Source of the DNA: Methanomicrobiaceae archaeon
GTDB taxonomy: Archaea > Halobacteriota > Methanomicrobia > Methanomicrobiales > Methanomicrobiaceae
NCBI GenBank assembly: GCA_016928355.1
Contig: JAFGKW010000056.1
Span: 1-64,000 of the forward strand
Length of the DNA stretch: 64,000 bases
Direction: 5' to 3'
Under the pieces are notes generated by a model, which made no database searches, was not told the DNA's origin, and worked only from the letters and a program-made list of their open reading frames with translations. Each line of letters begins with the position of its first letter. The first letter of the stretch is position 1. The translations under genes were made by a program, and so were the position numbers. This document shows, piece after piece, positions 43,686-53,571 of this stretch.

Positions 43686-44807
43686 TTAAAGATCGAAGCT
43701 CCCATAACTCCCACCGCCTCCGGGATGAAGCGTAATCTTTCCTTTTCTGAATTTAATTATCGCTTCAGCTATTCTTACATCCACATATGATAGTTCCTCA
43801 TATGGGAGATCGATTAAAATCGAAATCTCGTTACCCAGCGTATTGATAAATGACCAGTATAAATCCATACATTTCTTTGTACATGGTGATGATGTGCCCA
43901 GAATCTTCTGGATTATCTCTCCAAGAGGGACTATATGACAATATGGAGGCCTCTCTTCAGACCGCAGACCCTCTTTACTGTGACCCAGGGTCCTGTCACG
44001 CACACCCATCTTGATGCTGCCCCCGTCATGAGGACACTTCCATGAGAAATTTTCCGCCTCTGATAATGAATACTGAGTATAGCACCGAGTACATGCGGTC
44101 CGGTTATACTTCCCTTCTTCGGGGAAAAAACCCGCATTCAACAAAATCTTTCCTCCCACAACCGCTTCAAGGACAGACTTTACGCTCAGGTCCTTAATGT
44201 CAATCCTGTTGAACTCCCGCCCGAGTTTATGAAGTTGCGGGCTGTGGGCATCTGAATTTGAGAGGAAAGATATACCTGAAAGCTCCGGAATATTCTCTCC
44301 ATATGAAGTATCCGCACTCAGACCCAGTTCAAGAAAGTCAACACGCTCATCTCCATAGCAGTCGTGGAGTGAATCAAACCTGCCATAAAGACCGGTCCAT
44401 GGAGTGAATGCATGGGCAGGACCGATATATGCTCCTGCATTATGAACTATCTCTGCAATCCCTTCGCCACTGAGATTTACATGAGGGCGGCCGTCCTTAT
44501 CTATATTCTTACTGAAGGGCCTGAGTTGATCAGCAATAATCTCCGCCTGCTCAAAATTTTTCATTAGAATCAGGTGGTGAACCCTTCCTTCAGCCTGGAC
44601 TTCAGCCGTTGGAATCACAGTTACATCCTGGTCTTCCCGAATATATTCAGTCCACATCTTCCTCCACACCGGGTGGAGTGCATCACCGGAACCAAGGACT
44701 TCCAGTCCTTTTATCACGCAGGAATTCAGAAGATTTTCAGGAGTTGTATTTTTTGATGAAGCCATCGAGAAAAGAGAGTGAATATGTAAATCCGCATTGC
44801 AGATCAT
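43686..44807 (-). CDS. PHP-domain endonuclease Q-like protein
   Basis: CNADLHIHSLFSMA PHP motif, SNSDAHSPQLHKLGREF, CTRCYTQYS...WKCPHDGG zinc-finger-like region. Confidence 0.85.
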   Translation of the reverse strand: MICNADLHIHSLFSMASSKNTTPENLLNSCVIKGLEVLGSGDALHPVWRKMWTEYIREDQDVTVIPTAEVQAEGRVHHLILMKNFEQAEIIADQLRPFSKNIDKDGRPHVNLSGEGIAEIVHNAGAYIGPAHAFTPWTGLYGRFDSLHDCYGDERVDFLELGLSADTSYGENIPELSGISFLSNSDAHSPQLHKLGREFNRIDIKDLSVKSVLEAVVGGKILLNAGFFPEEGKYNRTACTRCYTQYSLSEAENFSWKCPHDGGSIKMGVRDRTLGHSKEGLRSEERPPYCHIVPLGEIIQKILGTSSPCTKKCMDLYWSFINTLGNEISILIDLPYEELSYVDVRIAEAIIKFRKGKITLHPGGGGSYGSFDL

Positions 44808-44811
44808 AATA

Positions 44812-45567
44812 TCACCCGATATAGCTCAATTCCTCTTCAGTCTTTGATTGGTCCAGGGATTTCAGCCTTTCCAAAAAGACCTCCATCTCAACGGCTCTTT
44901 CCTGAAGTTTCGTAGAATCAACATCTATACCGATCATCTTCGATAATACTTCAAGAAGGCTGTTGGAACTTTTGGGATCGACGATATAGCCGGAAGTCTC
45001 TCCCATAAGACATATACCTTCAATTCCACGTTTTGCACCAAGACCAAGGAGAAGTCCGGAAGCCCCTATAATGCCTCCGCCAGGTTCATCCTGGGCAAAG
45101 ACTGCTCCCGCACCTGTAACCTCATCCTTAAGTTTTTCATCATTCACGGCAGCCAGTACACGGATATCCTGGATTAGATGGCCAACACCGTATCCCCCAA
45201 GAGTATAGATTCTCTTTACACCCATTTTCTCAGCTATGTCAAGGTAGGTGTCAGCAAGAATGTAATGCCCTTCTGCGGATCCACTCTGAAAGTCGCCGAT
45301 GAGAAACATTATGCTTCTTTCACCGTCACAGTATCTGTAGATCTCGTTTTTAGGCAGATGTGCCACTCCGGTTTCGTCAATGAGGACCTGGGGAGGGAAA
45401 AAAATGGATCTGATCTCCGCAATCTTCTCTGCACCCAGCTCTTCCATAATATGTTCAGCTGCAAGTTTTCCAACCTGACCTACACCGGGAAGCCCTTCTA
45501 TCATTATTTCACAGGAAAAGTCATCAGAATCTTTTCCAAAAAAGTCTATTGAGATCTCTTCAATCAT
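44812..45567 (-). CDS. Proteasome assembly chaperone (PAC2) family protein
   Basis: MIEGLPGVGQVGKLAAEHIMEELGAEKIAEI; YTLGGYGVGHL. Confidence 0.92.
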   Translation of the reverse strand: MIEEISIDFFGKDSDDFSCEIMIEGLPGVGQVGKLAAEHIMEELGAEKIAEIRSIFFPPQVLIDETGVAHLPKNEIYRYCDGERSIMFLIGDFQSGSAEGHYILADTYLDIAEKMGVKRIYTLGGYGVGHLIQDIRVLAAVNDEKLKDEVTGAGAVFAQDEPGGGIIGASGLLLGLGAKRGIEGICLMGETSGYIVDPKSSNSLLEVLSKMIGIDVDSTKLQERAVEMEVFLERLKSLDQSKTEEELSYIG

Positions 45568-45715
45568 TTTTCATCTCCCTCCTGTATCTCCCATAACTGT
45601 CCTGCGGAGAGTACCGGGGAGGGTGAGAATTACAGGTACTGTTTCCACAGACAGGGCAAATAGATAAGAGTGTATAACGCCCGTCATCAGGGCATTTTCT
45701 GATTTTTTTGGTCAT
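45560..45715 (-). CDS. nop10: H/ACA RNP component Nop10 (missing from the supplied ORF track because short)
   Basis: Hand translation: MTKKIRKCPDDGRYTLLSICPVCGNSTCNSHPPRYSPQDSYGRYRREMKND; TGATG overlap with the aIF2alpha stop; 8-nt overlap with the PAC2 start. Confidence 0.93.
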   Translation of the reverse strand: MTKKIRKCPDDGRYTLLSICPVCGNSTCNSHPPRYSPQDSYGRYRREMKND

Positions 45716-46500
45716 CAGTTCTTTCCGGATTTTTGTTTCCGGACAAATTCACCATAGCCGTCAGCTCTCTCCACAACCCCTATGGCAGCAGTGGCAACTT
45801 TGTTGATGGCCTTTTCAGCAGACTTATAGTCGGGAGCTGTTACCTTGACCCTGTATTTGGGCGCACCGACATAGAAGAGTTCAATTTCAACGTCATCAAC
45901 CTTGGGTTGTGCACTCCTGAGAGCTCTGCGGATAACATTTACCCCGTCAGGTTTATTGGAAGTCAGAATTAATGTGCCTGAAATTGTTACTTTTGAAAGT
46001 TTTACATTTTCATTTGCAATGGACACCAATGAATCCGATACCTTTTTTTCCAAGCCCAGTTTCTTTAGTGTCACTTCCTCATCAGTCAGAATATCTTCAA
46101 AGACGGGAAAGAGAGCCCCATATTCTCTATAGAAGATCTTTTCGATCTCATCCCCTGGAAAACCGCTAGCTTCGGATATGAATTCGATCCATTTCCTTGC
46201 TTTCTGCTCGTTCTTCCATTCATTGATCTTTTCTTTCCGCTGATGATCATTGACATCCTTTAAAGAGAGATCAATATGCCCACGGCTGGTATTAACATGA
46301 AGAACCTTACAGACAACCTTCTGTCCTTCCCTTACAAAATCACGGATATGCTTAATCCAGCCACGCGCAACTTCTGCTATAGGGATAAGACCTTCGCGGT
46401 TATTGTACTCATCCAGAGTGACAAATGCAACAAAATCCTTTACGTTTGTCACTGTGCATACTACAAGTTCCCCTTCGTCCGGCCACTCTCTCTCGTACAT
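45715..46500 (-). CDS. eif2a: Translation initiation factor aIF2 subunit alpha
   Basis: WPDEGELVVCTVTNVKDFVAFVTLDEYNNREGLIPIAEVARGWIKHIRDFVREGQKVVCKVL (S1 domain). Confidence 0.96.
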   Translation of the reverse strand: MYEREWPDEGELVVCTVTNVKDFVAFVTLDEYNNREGLIPIAEVARGWIKHIRDFVREGQKVVCKVLHVNTSRGHIDLSLKDVNDHQRKEKINEWKNEQKARKWIEFISEASGFPGDEIEKIFYREYGALFPVFEDILTDEEVTLKKLGLEKKVSDSLVSIANENVKLSKVTISGTLILTSNKPDGVNVIRRALRSAQPKVDDVEIELFYVGAPKYRVKVTAPDYKSAEKAINKVATAAIGVVERADGYGEFVRKQKSGKN

Positions 46501-46508
46501 ATGAATTA

Positions 46509-46697
46509 TTACTCGTTAGCAGCAATAATGTCTGCCTTGATTTCCGCATTGCCGCCGCTTGGTTCAGCCAGAACCTTGCCGCAGACAACACAGTTGACTA
46601 CAGTGCTGGCTCTCTGGAAAATAACCTGCTCGTTCTCACAATCCGGACACTTTACTGTATAAAACTTCGTCCTGTTTTCTCTGTTTACTCTGACCAT
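46509..46697 (-). CDS. rps27e: Ribosomal protein S27e (eS27)
   Basis: VKCPDCENEQVIFQRASTVVNCVVCGKVLAEPSGG. Confidence 0.96.
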   Translation of the reverse strand: MVRVNRENRTKFYTVKCPDCENEQVIFQRASTVVNCVVCGKVLAEPSGGNAEIKADIIAANE

Positions 46698-46702
46698 TTA
46701 AT

Positions 46703-46981
46703 TCACTCCGTAAGTTCAAATTTACCTGCTTTAACACCGGATCTAAGGTGAGCCTTGCCGCACTTTGAGCACCTGTATCTTACATTGATCCTCTTTGTCG
46801 GTTTATCCCCACCAGGAACCTTGGAGAACTTCCCCATGTTGCCTACCTTACTTCTGCGTGCTTTCTGTCGATCGATCCAATGCAGGTGAAGATCACGGCC
46901 TTTCTTTACTTTCTCGACCTCGTGAACTTCGTGTGTTCTGCAATACGGACAATATGTCTTGAACTTCGTTGGCATTTTCAT
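46703..46981 (-). CDS. rpl44e: Ribosomal protein L44e (eL42)
   Basis: [27 protein letters not shown]...[21 protein letters not shown]. Confidence 0.96.
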   Translation of the reverse strand: MKMPTKFKTYCPYCRTHEVHEVEKVKKGRDLHLHWIDRQKARRSKVGNMGKFSKVPGGDKPTKRINVRYRCSKCGKAHLRSGVKAGKFELTE

Positions 46982-47077
46982 AAAATCTCAAGCCCCTTAT
47001 ACTGGAATATTCATCCGGATCACAAAGACCCGGCGATCCCGGAAATCAGGTAATGATTTACCGATTAAATCTCATTA

Positions 47078-47737
47078 TTATTTGCCAACCCTTATATTTA
47101 AGGCTATGTTGCGACTGAATAAAACTGACGCATTTTTTTCCGGCAGCATAACAATATCTTCTCTCGAGAGCGTATAGATCCTTCCGTCAAGCCCCATAAA
47201 TGAATCGATATCCTCAGAAAGATATACAGGCTTATATTCCGGTGATTCATCCTCTGAATCGGATACATTCTCTGGAAAATGTTCATTTTCTGCAGGCATT
47301 CTCTCTTCAGCCAGGGAAGGGGGAGATAACTCCTCAGCAGTTATTGGAATAGAAACAGTCTGCATTTCGGACTCTATCATGAGGTTTCTGCATTTTTTTA
47401 CGGATTTTAAGATATCCTCATACATCTCCCTCTCTGCCGGAAGCATTCTTTTCATCTCCTCTTTCGCCGTTTTTCCGCCCTGAACCGTCACCAGAGCAAG
47501 TTTGATAATTTTGTTAAGGCGGAGAGAGGAGATGTCCTGAAGAGTTGAAACGACACTCTCTATCTCGTCTATCAGTTCGCTCCCGCGCCGGGTCATGAAA
47601 TGATCAATCGATTTTGCCTCGGAATAAAGATCCTGGAGATACTTTGCTGAGTCTGTAAAGGTCTCAGAACTGATCTCTGCGAGCCTGCCGCTTTCTCTTT
47701 CTTCAAGGATAATTAATCGAAGATAATCCAGATCCAT
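47078..47737 (-). CDS. Archaeal GINS complex-like protein (Gins51-like)
   Basis: MDLDYLRLIILEERESGRLAEISSETFTDSAKYLQDLYSEA; adjacent to primase small subunit. Start chosen at the internal ATG 47737. Confidence 0.8.
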   Translation of the reverse strand: MDLDYLRLIILEERESGRLAEISSETFTDSAKYLQDLYSEAKSIDHFMTRRGSELIDEIESVVSTLQDISSLRLNKIIKLALVTVQGGKTAKEEMKRMLPAEREMYEDILKSVKKCRNLMIESEMQTVSIPITAEELSPPSLAEERMPAENEHFPENVSDSEDESPEYKPVYLSEDIDSFMGLDGRIYTLSREDIVMLPEKNASVLFSRNIALNIRVGK

Positions 47738-47739
47738 AC

Positions 47740-48870
47740 CTATCTCACACTGCCAGCATACCTTGCCGCACCTCTTGCGCAAAGAAAAACTGCAAGGGCT
47801 TCCGGTACATTATTTATTCCTTTTTCAAGCGAATATTTGTTTCCAAGAACAGGCATCGTCAGGCTGAATGCCAGATCAATCCTTACAGGTGATTCCCCGA
47901 ACACAACTGCATCGACAAGCGGATCAAAGTTGTCAAGATCACGGACCGTAAGGGGCACGACTCTGAATCCGCTGCCGCCGTGAAGTGATCCTGGCATCCT
48001 GATCAGTCTCTTAATATCGGTCGTTACAGGTTCATCGGTCAGTGCAGCCCTCTCCCGGATCTTATCAATAAGGGGACCTCCATCCTGCTCCAGAACCTTC
48101 TTAAGAGTCCCTGTCACCGGTACATCCTTTTTTGTACTTTTAACCTTTCTGGAAGTCTCCTTCAATGAATCGACAAAAGACCCGGCTGAAGGATCTCCCA
48201 CACCCCTTATTGAACCCACCGCCTTAACGGCAGATTCACGGTCTGTTTTCATAAGTTCGTCAAAATATTCGGAAACGGCAGATCTGTATCTTGCAGACCA
48301 GCCTGAATCGCGACCTTTGCCAAGCATAAATTCAGGATCTATCCCTATACCACAGACATAATCAACAAGTTCACGTCTCTCCGTACTGCCCCACTGCCGG
48401 GTTTCGAGGTTCCGAACGTGTATATGATATCCACGACCCCCGGAGAAAACTATGCTGACATCCCGGTCAATAAACCCAAGCTCCCCGGTCAGCATATCCA
48501 GCAATTTATAGGTCTCCTCCTTTACCCGTTCAAGCATTACGTCATATGCACCCCTCATGATGTGATCCGCATCAAGATCAAATATCAGATCCGCACCCAA
48601 CCACACCTTCTCCGGCATTGTAGAAGCTGAAGGGAGTTTGTAATAGGCTGTTGAGTGGTAGGCATGCCTTGGGACCATGGAGCGCATATAGGTCTCAACC
48701 TCATTTTTCGAGCTGAAACCTATGTGCCTTTTCATACGCACCTCGCCCGAGGGGTCAAAAAAAATAAAGCCCCACTCACGCTGCTCAACTGCAGGAGGCA
48801 TCATGAAAGTGGCGGTCATGTAATACTCCTCAAACCGTTTTTTCATGTACTCGAAGGTTGCAGCATCCAT
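47740..48870 (-). CDS. priS: DNA primase small subunit PriS
   Basis: LIFDLDADH, SGGRGYHIHV, RLIRMPGSLHGGSGFRV. Confidence 0.96.
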   Translation of the reverse strand: MDAATFEYMKKRFEEYYMTATFMMPPAVEQREWGFIFFDPSGEVRMKRHIGFSSKNEVETYMRSMVPRHAYHSTAYYKLPSASTMPEKVWLGADLIFDLDADHIMRGAYDVMLERVKEETYKLLDMLTGELGFIDRDVSIVFSGGRGYHIHVRNLETRQWGSTERRELVDYVCGIGIDPEFMLGKGRDSGWSARYRSAVSEYFDELMKTDRESAVKAVGSIRGVGDPSAGSFVDSLKETSRKVKSTKKDVPVTGTLKKVLEQDGGPLIDKIRERAALTDEPVTTDIKRLIRMPGSLHGGSGFRVVPLTVRDLDNFDPLVDAVVFGESPVRIDLAFSLTMPVLGNKYSLEKGINNVPEALAVFLCARGAARYAGSVR

Positions 48871-50516
48871 TATAATTCCTTAACCATATATGGACCGTCT
48901 CTATGGTATCCCTTTTTCCTGTAATAAGGTCTGACACCTATTCCGCTCATGATCCCAACACTCCCGTATCCTGATTCTCCGGCAATTCTTTCAGCTTCTT
49001 TCAAAAGACTGTCTCCAAAATTTCTGTGCTGCCATTCCCCCGGACCGGCTCTTTCAGATATCGGAACAACCGAACCGTAGACATGCAGTTCCCTCACAAG
49101 AGCCGAGTCGGAGATTTCATCCCGCCAGGGATCATAAGGGAATCTCAGGCGTATAAAACCAATTAGAGACTCTCCAGAAATATATCTGATGAAAAATTCA
49201 TCACCACCACAGCATTTGTAATGGATTACATCAATTTCAGGAGGCTCACGGATGACATTTCTTCCGGCCTCACTACACCTGATGCACCTGCATCTGCCCC
49301 CCGAACTCTCAAGCCTTTCCTTTGCCAGCTGACGGAAATTGCTGAAATGCGACCCACGCACTATAAGTTTTGCAGGGATGTCCCTCTGGATCCTCTGGAG
49401 CCTGACATAAGGTGGAAGACGGGATTTTCCATAGGCCACAAGATCTATAAGCTCATCTTCATCATAGACATCATATTCGCCTGACATCCAAAGCTCTTCG
49501 ATCTCCGAACCGGGTGTAACAAGAGTGGGATAGATCTTCAAAAAATCAGGACAGAATCTTTCATCTGAAAAAAGAAGATCAAACATCCGCTTATCGTCTT
49601 CAACCGTCGCCGACGGCAGATTGGGCATGACATGAAAACCGACCTTCAGGCCCGCATCCCTGAGAAGACGGTTCGCCTCTTCTGTTGCCTCAACACCATG
49701 CCCGCGCCTGTTAAATTCCAGAATTGTATTGTCAAGCTGCTGAACTCCAAGTTCAACTTTTGTTACACCAAGCCTGAGCATATCATCAATGTGTTCTCTC
49801 CCGCACCAGTCGGGCCTTGTTTCAAATGTAGCAGCAATGCATCTGACCTTTGCTGTTTCATTTTGCAGAGATAATTGTTCGAAATTATAGATATCGCCTG
49901 GATCTCCACCGCCGTACTCATTCATCGCCCGTATACAGGATCTCATAAACCAGTCCCTGTATTCAGGATCACGTGCCGTTATGGTTCCGCCCATAACAAT
50001 GAGCTCGGCTTTGTCGACATGATGACCGAGTTCCTCAAACTGCCTAAGCCTTGCCTGAACCTGGGCGTACGGATCATATTCATGCTGCCGGGCACGTAAT
50101 GCTGCAGGCTCTTCACCTGTATAGCTCTGTGGGGAACCAAAAGGATGCTCGGGACCGCCGGGACAAGGAAGACATTTCCCATGAGGACATGGATGCGGGG
50201 AAGTCATTACAGCCACAGGTGCAACCCCGGAAATGGTTCTCGCAGGCTTAACCTGAAGAAATCCCCTGAGCCTCTCTCTCTCATCTTCTTTAGCTAATGC
50301 AAAGATCTCCGAATTTCTGGGCATCCGCTCAAGAGAATATTTTCGGCATACAGACGCCTTGATCTTCTGGACATCTGACGGATCTCCGGCTTCAGATAGA
50401 ATCCGGGATATTATCTCCTTTAAAAATAAATTAGAGTCTTCGGATTGCTTAGTGTTCAACGGCAACCTCTTCGGTACCAGTTCCCGGAGCATATCCAACA
50501 GACTGGATCTGCCCAT
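48870..50516 (-). CDS. Elp3-family tRNA U34 carboxymethyltransferase (radical SAM + GNAT)
   Basis: CPHGKCLPCPGGPE, QYDPYAQVQARLRQFEELGHHVDKAELIVMGGT-like region, C-terminal GNAT region. Confidence 0.95.
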   Translation of the reverse strand: MGRSSLLDMLRELVPKRLPLNTKQSEDSNLFLKEIISRILSEAGDPSDVQKIKASVCRKYSLERMPRNSEIFALAKEDERERLRGFLQVKPARTISGVAPVAVMTSPHPCPHGKCLPCPGGPEHPFGSPQSYTGEEPAALRARQHEYDPYAQVQARLRQFEELGHHVDKAELIVMGGTITARDPEYRDWFMRSCIRAMNEYGGGDPGDIYNFEQLSLQNETAKVRCIAATFETRPDWCGREHIDDMLRLGVTKVELGVQQLDNTILEFNRRGHGVEATEEANRLLRDAGLKVGFHVMPNLPSATVEDDKRMFDLLFSDERFCPDFLKIYPTLVTPGSEIEELWMSGEYDVYDEDELIDLVAYGKSRLPPYVRLQRIQRDIPAKLIVRGSHFSNFRQLAKERLESSGGRCRCIRCSEAGRNVIREPPEIDVIHYKCCGGDEFFIRYISGESLIGFIRLRFPYDPWRDEISDSALVRELHVYGSVVPISERAGPGEWQHRNFGDSLLKEAERIAGESGYGSVGIMSGIGVRPYYRKKGYHRDGPYMVKEL

Positions 50517-50715
50517 CCTGAATATATCCTACCAGTTCTCTTCCAAGCGTCAGAATTGCCTCTTTATGGCAGACTTTATTCTTGTGAATATGAACAGGAG
50601 AGATGTTTAACTCATTATAATGACTCGTAAGCACATCTTCGTTTTTAATCGATTCATAGTACTTCTTTACATGCACCAGAAGCATGTGTAAATGTAATAA
50701 TTCTTCCTTCTGCAC
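50449..50715 (-). CDS. UPF0058-like small helical protein
   Basis: MQKEELLHLHMLLVHVKKYYE...ISPVHIHKNKVCHKEAILTLGRELV; overlaps the elp3 start. Confidence 0.8.
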   Translation of the reverse strand: MQKEELLHLHMLLVHVKKYYESIKNEDVLTSHYNELNISPVHIHKNKVCHKEAILTLGRELVGYIQDGQIQSVGYAPGTGTEEVAVEH

Positions 50716-51168
50716 TAGATCACCAATCCTTAAAAATTACTTCAGCCAAAACAAGATATAATTTATTGATGATCTTTATATCTGACTTCCTGAAGCCTGT
50801 TCAAACAGGGACTGGTTTAAGAACCGGGGATATTCACATTAAGACCAAAAAGAACTACAAACCCCGGTTTAGACATATAATACAGGAGTATTTCAATGCC
50901 TGCCGATATATGCGCCCCAATAAGTCTATAAATGACAGATTTCAGGACATTGGATGTAAGTCGGGATCAAATCAGGGCAAATATAAAAAAAAGAGCTGTA
51001 TTTAGAGAATATATAACAAAATCCAGGATTTTCAGGAGATTATCAGGATAATTCACGAGAATATATATCCCGAAATTAAGGGAAATAAAAATATTCATTG
51101 ACTGGCTGAGAACAGAGAATTATTGTAAAATGAATTTTAGGGTTGATACAACCGGAATTTTTATGATT

Positions 51169-51654
51169 TCAGGCTTGTTTTGGAGTGAGTTCGACATTTT
51201 TCAGGTTTTTCCCTCTCTCACATGACTCTTTTTCTGAATTGATTATCCGGGTAACAATATATTTGCCGTTTTCGACAAGACCCTCGGGGAAACATCGATC
51301 ATAATTTGGGCACCCTATCTCGGGGCATAGAAAATCCATTGTGATCTCTGAGTTCAAAATTGCTCTTTTTGCATCAATTAAGACAATAACGGGCGAATCA
51401 ATAACTTCTACAGCACAAACACCGTTATGATGAATATTGCATGGATGCACAGCGCTGTTTCTTATCCCAACTATCCTGTAACTTTTTTTGGGAGTCAGGT
51501 TGTTGCAGACTTTATGCATCCTGCAACCTTCACATTCCTCAAGCTCACCCCTGTAAACAAATTCAAGTCCATCTATCGCGAGGTCACTTCCAATAAGAGT
51601 AATTTTCACCGTTTCTCCATCCATATAATCACTCCCTGTAAAGCATGGATACAA
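51169..51654 (-). CDS. UPF0179 family protein
   Basis: Cys-rich protein with ECEGCRMHKVCNNLTPKKSYRIVGIR and CPEIGCPNYDRCFPEGL. Confidence 0.88.
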   Translation of the reverse strand: MYPCFTGSDYMDGETVKITLIGSDLAIDGLEFVYRGELEECEGCRMHKVCNNLTPKKSYRIVGIRNSAVHPCNIHHNGVCAVEVIDSPVIVLIDAKRAILNSEITMDFLCPEIGCPNYDRCFPEGLVENGKYIVTRIINSEKESCERGKNLKNVELTPKQA

Positions 51655-52711
51655 GTTTTTCAGCGCAATCCCTCTCTATGCCGGCATCAAGAATTGTGAA
51701 TCTTTCCGGTCTGATCTTTCTTGCCATAAGCAGAGCTTCAACTGCAGTATCATCATCAATTCCAATCTTTGCAGGTGTCACGGGTGCTCCGATAGCACTG
51801 AGGGAATCCCTGATGCCACGCCAGTCCCCGCCATGCATGTACATTGTCATAATCGAACCAATACCACACTGCTCTCCGTGGAGTCCTCTCCCGGGTGCAA
51901 GAATATCAAGTGCGTGGCTGAATTTATGCTCACCGCCACTTGCCGGGCGTGATGATCCTGCTATGCTCATGGCAACTCCTGAAGAGACCAGTGCCTTGAT
52001 TACAATCCAGGCAGCTTCTTCGGAACCGGGTTTTATGAGTCCTGCATTTTCAAGAAGAATATCCGCCGTCATTGCAGACAACGCTGCGGCATACTCGCTG
52101 ATCGCCTCTCCCCTGAGCCTGTGTGACAGTTCCCAGTCAAGTATCGCTGTCCTGTTTGAGATTATATCAGCACAACCTGATGCAAGCAGCCTGAAAGGTG
52201 CCTTTGCAATAATCCCCGTATCGGCAATTACAGCAGAAGGGGGATGCGCATCCAGTGATACTGCTCCCTTCTCGGTAGGAACAGAAGCCCTCGATGATGC
52301 AATGCCGTCATGAGAAGCAGCTGTCGGTACGCTGATAAAATGGAGACCAAGATTATATGATACCACTTTTGCCATATCTATGGCCTTCCCTCCACCGACA
52401 CCGATTATGAAGTCATGTCCTTTGGCAATCTCCTCGGCTTCATTTATTGTTTCAAGCGAGATCGTTTCGGATGTGAAGACTTCCGCACCCCCGCCGCCTG
52501 TGCCGACAAGATCCAGAACACGGTCTCCCGCCGCCTTCATGGTATGCCTTCCGGATATTATCAGCGCAGACCTGCCAATCCGCAAATCCCTGCATACATC
52601 CGGCAGCTGTTCTATCGCATCATGCCCGATGATAATATCCCTTGGCATCTGAAGCCATTTTGATTTGTCAAATTGAAGGTTTTTGAGTACTTTTATACTA
52701 TCTGCGCTCAT
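51629..52711 (-). CDS. egsA: NAD(P)-dependent glycerol-1-phosphate dehydrogenase
   Basis: IGVGGGKAIDMAKVVSYNLGLHFISVPTAASHDGIASSRAS; GLHGEQCGIGSIMTMYMHGGDW. Confidence 0.95.
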   Translation of the reverse strand: MSADSIKVLKNLQFDKSKWLQMPRDIIIGHDAIEQLPDVCRDLRIGRSALIISGRHTMKAAGDRVLDLVGTGGGGAEVFTSETISLETINEAEEIAKGHDFIIGVGGGKAIDMAKVVSYNLGLHFISVPTAASHDGIASSRASVPTEKGAVSLDAHPPSAVIADTGIIAKAPFRLLASGCADIISNRTAILDWELSHRLRGEAISEYAAALSAMTADILLENAGLIKPGSEEAAWIVIKALVSSGVAMSIAGSSRPASGGEHKFSHALDILAPGRGLHGEQCGIGSIMTMYMHGGDWRGIRDSLSAIGAPVTPAKIGIDDDTAVEALLMARKIRPERFTILDAGIERDCAEKLVSMLYRE

Positions 52712-52725
52712 TATTTTATCAATAA

Positions 52726-53571
52726 ATGATTGGGGATTTTATATACAAATATTACGTTGATCCAATCGTCAACGGTGGGGCCTATACAATTGTTGATACG
52801 CTCACGTATGCCCTCATATTGATTATATCAGTCTATCTGGTTTACAAATGGCTGAATAAAGCAGGAATCGCTATTAATCAGGAGTTTATTCTGGCAATTA
52901 TTCCTTATGTGGTTCTGGGAGGATTTCTGCGTGTAGTCGAGGATACAGGAATAATACCTTATCCATACTACGTTCTCTTAATCACACCGCTGATATTTTT
53001 CTCGATTTTTTTCTATGCAATATTTGTACTTGTAATTTCCAGATTCCTTGAACAGAAGAAATTTATAAAAAATTATCACAAAGGTTTTGCAGCCGGCGGC
53101 ATAATTGCATGCGCGATCACTCTTGTACCACTGGTCTGGTACGGAATAGTATATACACAGATCAATCTTTTCGTAATGTTTGCCATACTTGGAGTCGCCT
53201 GTGTTTCAGCTCTTTCGGTCTGGGCATTCATCAAATATGCCCTCAGATGGGATTATGTTGACGATATCCTGTACAAACTGCTCATCTTCGGCCATATGCT
53301 GGATGCAAGCGCAACAAGTTTTGGCATAGACCTGCATGAAATGGCATATGTCGAGCAGCATGTGGTAGGATCCGCACTCATAGAAGCCACAGGCACTGCA
53401 TTCTCAATGTTCGGACTGAAACTGGTAGTTGTGATACCTGCCATATACATCCTCCAGATTTACAGACAGGAGGGCAATAAGGAACTATTCCACCTGATAA
53501 TTCTTGCAATGATAATGGTGGGACTTGCTCCGGGAATCAGGGATATGGTGAGGATGATACTCTATGTTTAA
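52726..53571 (+). CDS. DUF63-like membrane protein
   Basis: Polytopic protein with GGFLRVVEDTGIIPYPYYVLLITPLIFF and LDASATSFGIDLHEMAYVEQHVVGSALIE. Confidence 0.88.
   Translation: MIGDFIYKYYVDPIVNGGAYTIVDTLTYALILIISVYLVYKWLNKAGIAINQEFILAIIPYVVLGGFLRVVEDTGIIPYPYYVLLITPLIFFSIFFYAIFVLVISRFLEQKKFIKNYHKGFAAGGIIACAITLVPLVWYGIVYTQINLFVMFAILGVACVSALSVWAFIKYALRWDYVDDILYKLLIFGHMLDASATSFGIDLHEMAYVEQHVVGSALIEATGTAFSMFGLKLVVVIPAIYILQIYRQEGNKELFHLIILAMIMVGLAPGIRDMVRMILYV

Noticed and set aside
50766-51005. 79-aa plus-strand ORF, and a 40-codon ORF at 50932-51051
   Set aside because: No recognised motif and no convincing ribosome-binding site; not enough support to call.
51645-52313. 222-aa plus-strand ORF
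   Set aside because: Antisense to egsA; Ser/Ala/Pro-rich shadow ORF.
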